Assembly (NCBI GenBank): GCA_003550305.1
Contig: QKYT01000486.1
Coordinates: 31,974 to 58,441 of the forward strand
Length of the DNA: 26,468 nucleotides
From: Glomus cerebriforme
Lineage: Eukaryota; Glomeromycota; Glomeromycetes; Glomerales; Glomeraceae
Direction: 5' to 3'
Below are positions 21,662 through 26,468 of the stretch, one piece after another. The notes beneath the pieces were generated by a model that did not search any database, had not been told where the DNA came from, and was given only the letters and a program-made list of their open reading frames with translations. Numbering within the stretch: the stretch's first letter is position 1; each line of letters opens with the position of its first letter. The position numbers were made by a program, and so were the translations under genes.

Positions 21662-22588
21662 AAAAATTAACTAAGGTTATTACACTAAGATAAAGATTGA
21701 TTTTTAATATTGTTATATAAACCAATTTTCAATAATAAGCAGCAGTTTTAAATTGAAAATAATTCCTATAAACATTAGAAATATCTTGTAAAAATTTAAA
21801 TATTGTGATTGTTTCGTACTCTTAAATGATTAGAAAATTTAATAATATTAAAGGCCACATTTTTCTACCTTTTAAATATAAGTTGATTGATGAACATTTA
21901 GAAATTAAAGAACTTAATAGTCTGCTTGTACAAATGGCATCTGAATGAGGTTTCTCAAATATAAGGCTAAGCTTCTTTGAATTTATTAACATATTTCTTT
22001 TTCTTTCAGCCTGATTAATTTTGTTCTTTCTGTAAAACCAACTATCAATGTCTTAAGAATTTGTAACAGATGGTCTTTTTTGATTAAAATTAATTATCAG
22101 AAAATAATTGGCTAACATTAACATGTGGTGAAAAGAATACGAATATTGGTCTGGTTGATATTGTTTTGTTCGTGCAATAGAAGTGGGTAGTTTATTTTTA
22201 ATAAGCTCGAAATTTGTTGATTTTTTTATTCATATTATGTTGAAATTGTACATGACTATACCTCATGTTACAAGGGATATAAGAAAAAAAATTAACCTTT
22301 CATAGGAAAGATATGTATAATGTTTCTGGTTTCCTGTCTAAATTAAACAAATACAAAGTAANNAAAATATACTGTACATATGTTGCNAAACAAATTTAGG
22401 CCATGTTTATCCATATACCTTTAATAGATCTAACTTTTTATTTTAGTTCTATATCCGCAGCAAATTTGAGATTTTCTAATGATCAGAATTTTTTAATTTC
22501 TAGTGATTTCTCTCTTTCTATAANAAAAATGGATAGTGAGTACAGTACGGCCAAAAAACNTAAGTTTAATGAAAACATGGTCTAACAC
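21662..22588. other. 3' flank and gene-free stretch with ambiguous bases
   Basis: Contains the expected 3' UTR of the kinase-Sel1 gene, then AT-rich DNA. Ambiguous bases at 22362-22363, 22387, 22524 and 22560 mark the start of a repetitive region. Near 22540 the word GAGTACAGTACGGCCAAAAA resembles the terminal sequence of a DNA transposon, but no matching inverted copy was found. Confidence 0.45.
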
Positions 22589-22955
22589 AACATTTCATTA
22601 TTGTCCTTTGTGGACCTTGGCTGAAAGACTAGATTCAAAAGGAGAACACAAATTGTCCATATATTCAGAATATGAAAGACTGAAACATATGCTCATTGAC
22701 AAGTGCAGAACCTTTCCCATAGTCAGTACGGAACCTNTATGGTAGTCAATGATGTGTTATTCCATCAGGCATAACATTTTGCTATAGTCCTTCGTGAACC
22801 TTGGCTTTGGATGATTGAAAGATGAGTTTCACAAAAGAGAACACAAATTGTCCATATATTCAGAATATTAAAAGACTGAATCGTATGCTCATTAAAAAGT
22901 ACGGAACCTTTCCCATAGTCAGTACAGAACCTGTATGGTATTCAATGATATGCCC
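22589..22955. repeat. tandem duplication, 184-bp offset
   Basis: Two copies begin at about 22589 and 22773 with AACATTTC or AACATTTT, then a GTCCTT.GTG.ACCTTGGCT block, then GAACACAAATTGTCCATATA, TATGCTCATT and CCTTTCCCATAGTCAGTAC, and end in GAACCT.TATGGTA.TCAATGA. The second copy has a small insertion. One ambiguous base lies at 22737. No coding function is apparent. It may be part of a degraded mobile element together with the TACAGTACGGCC word just upstream. Confidence 0.8.
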
Positions 22956-23976
22956 TTGGTTTGCTTCCAAAAATCTCAATATTCTTTAACACGTACCTTC
23001 ATGTTATTTTTGGCCTCTAATATGATTTTATACTACTTGGTTTCAGAAATGTATTTTTCCATTATATGTTCCGGCTATTTATGATAGTTTGAACATTTAT
23101 CAATAGGAACACTTTTCTTCCGATATTGCAAAAACTATGTAACAATATTTGGCCCAATAATTCTTTCGGTGTTAAGTGGTAGGTTAGTAAGTAATATATA
23201 CTAATGTTTTTTAAAAAAAATGTCAGGTACATATCTCTTTTTATATGGAAAAAAACAGATCTGACTCATGATTTTTTGATATTAATCATATTGATCATAT
23301 ATAATAGAATATTACAGAATAATATCGGCACATATAATAATAACCTACATGACTTGTCTATGACATCTATATAATATAACTATAAATAATTATGAATTGT
23401 GTAATGTGTGGCGCGTCTGCGCCTGATCTATTCCATATTTAGGTTCAGGCAAATGGCGAAATGAAATGGCGTACTGCGGCGACGTGATTATTAATTATTA
23501 TTTTTTTTGATAAATCTTATGCAAAATAGGCGTTTTTCATTATTTTGAATAATATTCTGAAATAACTATGCGAGAAAGTATTTAATAACATAAATTTAAT
23601 TTTTACTCGGCATTATATCACAGCTTATTTTTACGATTTACTGTATTCATTGATCCCGGTGGGTTACGCTAGTAATTATACTATTTTTTGATGGAATTTG
23701 GGGTTTATGATAGATAGACTACATTTATTTTCCTTTGAAGATTTGTATTAGAGAAACTTTAATGATTCTTCATATATATTTTAGAATTGATTTTTTCATT
23801 CATTTCTTTCTTTGATTTAATAGATAAATCAACTTAAAAATAAATAAACTGTAGTACCGTCTATATTGAAGCTTTGATGATATCAGCGTCTTTATCAACA
23901 GCATTGTGAATATCACAATCATTTTTTAATGATATTTATTTCTTTGGTTTATAAAGTATGACAATAGCGTTACACT
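22956..23976. other. gene-free stretch with a small GC-rich island
   Basis: Mostly AT-rich and unassigned. At about 23400-23495 a GC-richer island contains a perfect 5-bp stem with a 4-base loop, GGCGC-GTCT-GCGCC (23410-23423), and several GGCG words. Nothing else was recognised. Confidence 0.45.
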
Positions 23977-24333
23977 CCTTATAAAAAAAGAATATCCGGA
24001 CATTGTCATCAAAAATGTCTGGATGCATCCAGAAAACGTCTGGAAAATTGCACACAGATCATGATGAAGTTGAAAACCAGTTTTAAAATTGTAGATTTGT
24101 TCAAATTTGGTAAGTTTTTTTTTTAGCTATTGTTATTTCATTAGATGCCTTTTTTGAGCCGCTGCATTAATAGGAATTTTCAGTGTAGTTTCTATTGAAT
24201 GAATAATAAGAGGGGGGTACAATATCTGAAGTCTGGACGTTGAGATATTGCAATATTCTGGAAAACGTCCAGAAATTGCCTAGACGAGTTAATGTCTCAG
24301 TGTCTGGAATAATATATTCTTTTTTTTATAGGG
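23977..24333. mobile_element. MITE-like element with terminal inverted repeats, 357 bp
   Basis: The left end starts CCTTATAAAAAAAGAAT and continues with CCGGACATTG. The right end, read on the other strand, starts CCCTATAAAAAAAAGAAT and continues with CCAGACACTG. The interior carries at least eight copies of TCTGGA or its complement TCCAGA/TCCGGA (for example 24019, 24040, 24234, 24258, 24302), typical of subterminal transposase-binding repeats. There is no open frame, so it would be non-autonomous. A nested TA next to the A-run at both ends could be the target duplication, but the exact ends are uncertain because CCYTATA is also shared by the copy at 24396. Confidence 0.7.
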
Positions 24334-24395
24334 TCTTTTTAAATAAACTCTTTGATCCATGAATCATGTTCTTACTAGATTTGTTTTATCTCTAT

Positions 24396-24470
24396 CCCTA
24401 TAAAAAAAGAATGCCTGACAAATGACTAGAAAATGTCTAGGCAAGTTAATGTCTCAGTGTCCGGAATATT
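24396..24470. mobile_element. deleted relative of the MITE-like element
   Basis: Begins with CCCTATAAAAAAAGAATGCC, matching the left terminus of the element at 23977-24333. It then jumps to AGGCAAGTTAATGTCTCAGT followed by GTCCGGAATA, matching that element's right subterminal part (about 24277-24311). The middle and the right terminal A/T block are missing. It lies 62 bp downstream of the full copy in the same orientation. Confidence 0.65.
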
Positions 24471-25198
24471 AGGACAGAATTTTATTAATCCAGTATAAAA
24501 ACCAGTTTATGCTTTTTAAGAATGTCATAACACATATTGATCTATTTTTTACTTGCAAAAAAATAATAATTGTATTATAAATGCACAAAAATTATGATAC
24601 CTTAAAACAAAAATAAGTAAATAAAATTTTTACAAATATGCTTTTTAACATGCCAAGAACAAATTTCATTTGTTAGCGTATATTATTACTGTTATTCATA
24701 AACTCTGTTATTTAAATTTAGAAAAAAAAGGAAAAAATTCCCTATATATTTATTAAAAAAAAGTGTAAATATTTCTTAAAATGAAATATTTTAAAATGAT
24801 TTTTTTTATAGTTATATTTAAGTTATCTGTAATTAATATTTTCTAAACAATGTAAAATTAATTATTCAAGAAAAAGTAAGTACAACAAACATACAGTAGT
24901 TTATTATTTTGTTTTACTACTAATGGAATAGAAAATTACACTATTAGTGAGTAACTACTTGTGATTTATTTGGAAAATGAAAAAAAATTATTGAAATAGT
25001 AGAATTTAATTACCTTCTATTTATTTAAGTTTCCATTTATTATAGAAAGTTAGCAAATTTTTTTGAATGTAAATTAATAAAAGAATTTTATTCATTACTT
25101 ATATTAAATTTATTATTAAATATATATACAAAACTGCAAATATATTTTTTTGTTATTTTAAAAGTAACTCTTTTGATTTTAAAGATCTTAGACAGTGT
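24471..25198. other. gene-free AT-rich stretch
   Basis: Low-complexity A/T sequence between the MITE-like elements and the tandem element array. Nothing recognised. Confidence 0.5.
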
Positions 25199-26468
25199 AA
25201 AAGAATCACTGCAAACTCCTCAACCCTATAATAATAATAAAAAAAATATTAATAAATAGCAATGAATTTATTGTTTCATATATTTAAAGCTAGGTAAATA
25301 TAACATTTACCTTGTTAGAGAACTTGATTAGAGTTGAAGTGAATAGACCAAAAAATAGAAGATCCAACATATGGAATGATAAGAACTTTATGCTAAAAGT
25401 ATCCATCCTCTTGTTTGTCTAAATAAAATAAAANAAAAAAGTTAAGAAAAAAATCTAATAACAAGGGAATCATCCATCTCCTTGTTTTTAACTAAATAGA
25501 AAAAAAGAAATCTAATACAAGGGAATCACCCATCCCTTGTTTATCTAATCAAAATAAATTAAGAAAAAAAAGAAGAAAATCATGAAGGAACTAAAAAAAA
25601 AATAAGCCAAAAATATGTTTAAAAGGAGGACAATTGTATCTGTATGAGGAGTTTGTAATGTGACCATTCTGTTATAATGGCCTCATTGCAAACTCCTCAC
25701 AACTATAATAATAATAAAAAATGTTAGCTTTAAATATATTAAACAATAAATTCATTACTGAATATAACATTTACCTTGATAGAGAACTTGATTAGAGTTG
25801 AAGTGAATAGACCAAAAAATAAGAGATCCAAACATATGGAATGATAAGAACTTTATGCTAAAAGTATCCATCCTCTTATTTGTCTAAATAAAATAAAATA
25901 AAAAAGGTAAGAAAAAAATAATCACCCATCTCCTTGTTTTTAACTAAAAAGAAAAAAAGAAATCTAATACAAGGGTATCACCCATCCTTTGTTTTTAACT
26001 AAAAAAGAAAAAAAGAAATCTAATACAAGGGAATCACCCATCCCCTGTTTTTAACTAAAAAGGGAAGTCTAATACAAGGGAATCACCCATCCCTTGTTTA
26101 TCTAATCAAAATAAATTAAGAAAAAAAGAAGAAAAATCATGAAGGAACTAAAAAAAAAATAAAGCCAAAAATATGTTTAAAAGGACAATTGTATCTGTAT
26201 GAAGAGTTTGTAATGTGACCATTCTGTTATAATGACCTCATTGCAAACTCCTCACAACTATAATAATAATAAAAAAATGTTAGCTTTAAATATATCAAAC
26301 AATAAATTCATTACTGAATATAACATTTACCTTGATAGAGAACTTGATTAGAGTTGAAGTGAATAGACCAAAAAATAGAAGATCCCAAACATATGGAATG
26401 ATAAGAACTTTATGCTAAAATATCCATCCTCTTTTTGTCTAAATAAAATAAAATAAAAAGGTTAAGAA
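25199..26468. repeat. tandem array of large elements with inverted termini (at least three copies)
   Basis: The word GCAAACTCCTC recurs at 25211, 25688 and 26243 (offsets 477 and 555 bp), each time followed by a TATAATAATAATAAAAAA block, an ATAACATTTACCTTG block, GAACTTGATTAGAGTTGAAG and a CATATGGAATGATAAGAACT block. Copies 2 and 3 are nearly identical; copy 1 has a worn left end; copy 3 runs off the window. Each copy ends in GAGGAGTTTGTAATG or GAAGAGTTTGTAATG, the inverted complement of its start, so the unit has terminal inverted repeats of about 23 bp. Length differences come from the internal minisatellite. One ambiguous base lies at 25434. No open frame is present. This may be the edge of a longer satellite. 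Confidence 0.85.
25456..26105. repeat. hairpin-forming minisatellite inside the tandem elements
   Basis: A unit of about 40-50 bp, typically TCTAATACAAGGGAATCACC continuing into CATCCCTTGTTTTTAACTA plus an A/G-rich spacer. ACAAGGGA and TCCCTTGT form an 8-bp stem with an ATCACCCA loop. Copy 1 of the large element has two units (about 25456-25555); copy 2 has four (about 25919-26105). In some units the right arm carries a mismatch (CCTTTGT, CCCCTGT), while the last unit of each array is perfect. Confidence 0.8.

Noticed and set aside
1..26468. tRNA, rRNA or CRISPR arrays
   Set aside because: I looked for TTCRANNC T-loop words and for regularly spaced direct repeats with unique spacers. None fit; the tandem repeats here have no unique spacers and the host appears to be a eukaryote.

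Overview
The window looks like a piece of the nuclear genome of an arbuscular mycorrhizal fungus of the Rhizophagus type (Glomeromycotina). The evidence is very AT-rich DNA with long gene-poor stretches, short GT-AG introns of about 75-90 nt, and a local cluster of genes joining a TKL/tyrosine-like protein kinase domain to long Sel1 (TPR-like) repeat arrays. A decayed Crinkler/RHS-type NTPase gene and many small repeats add to this. The combination of kinase-Sel1 and Crinkler-type families is a known hallmark of Rhizophagus. The assignment rests on family content, not on a database match.

Layout. (1) 560-1481, minus: a broken kinase-Sel1 pseudogene. (2) 2392-2609: an imperfect 128-bp-offset duplication. 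(3) 4396-6303, minus: a Crinkler/RHS-type NTPase pseudogene with several frameshifts, TGA stops and a damaged Walker A motif. (4) 7119-8003, plus: an intact, intronless Sel1 protein without a kinase. (5) 8351-12372, minus: a five-exon kinase-Sel1 gene (about 1224 aa) whose Sel1 part is a threefold tandem cassette of 18 repeats. (6) 14604-14826: a tandem minisatellite whose copies look like 26-nt exons between tiny introns. (7) 18540-21661, plus: a five-exon kinase-Sel1 gene (about 938 aa) with 14 near-identical Sel1 repeats. (8) 22362-26468: a gene-free repeat region with a 184-bp-offset tandem duplication, a 357-bp MITE-like element with a deleted relative, and large tandem elements with palindromic junctions that carry a hairpin-forming minisatellite.

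Theme. The kinase-Sel1 genes share intron positions and phases (0, 1, 0, 1) and an unnamed helical module that precedes every Sel1 block. Their kinase halves are in different states. One is nearly complete with a cysteine in place of the HRD arginine. One has a degenerate glycine loop and a 15-residue duplication near helix C. One is a remnant without the DFG aspartate. One gene has no kinase at all. The Sel1 arrays meanwhile grow by single-repeat, five-repeat and whole-cassette duplication. My inference is that this neighbourhood is a workshop for scaffold-like Sel1 arrays in which the kinase is becoming dispensable. The gene models come from reading splice signals by eye and matching paralogues; transcript data would settle them.
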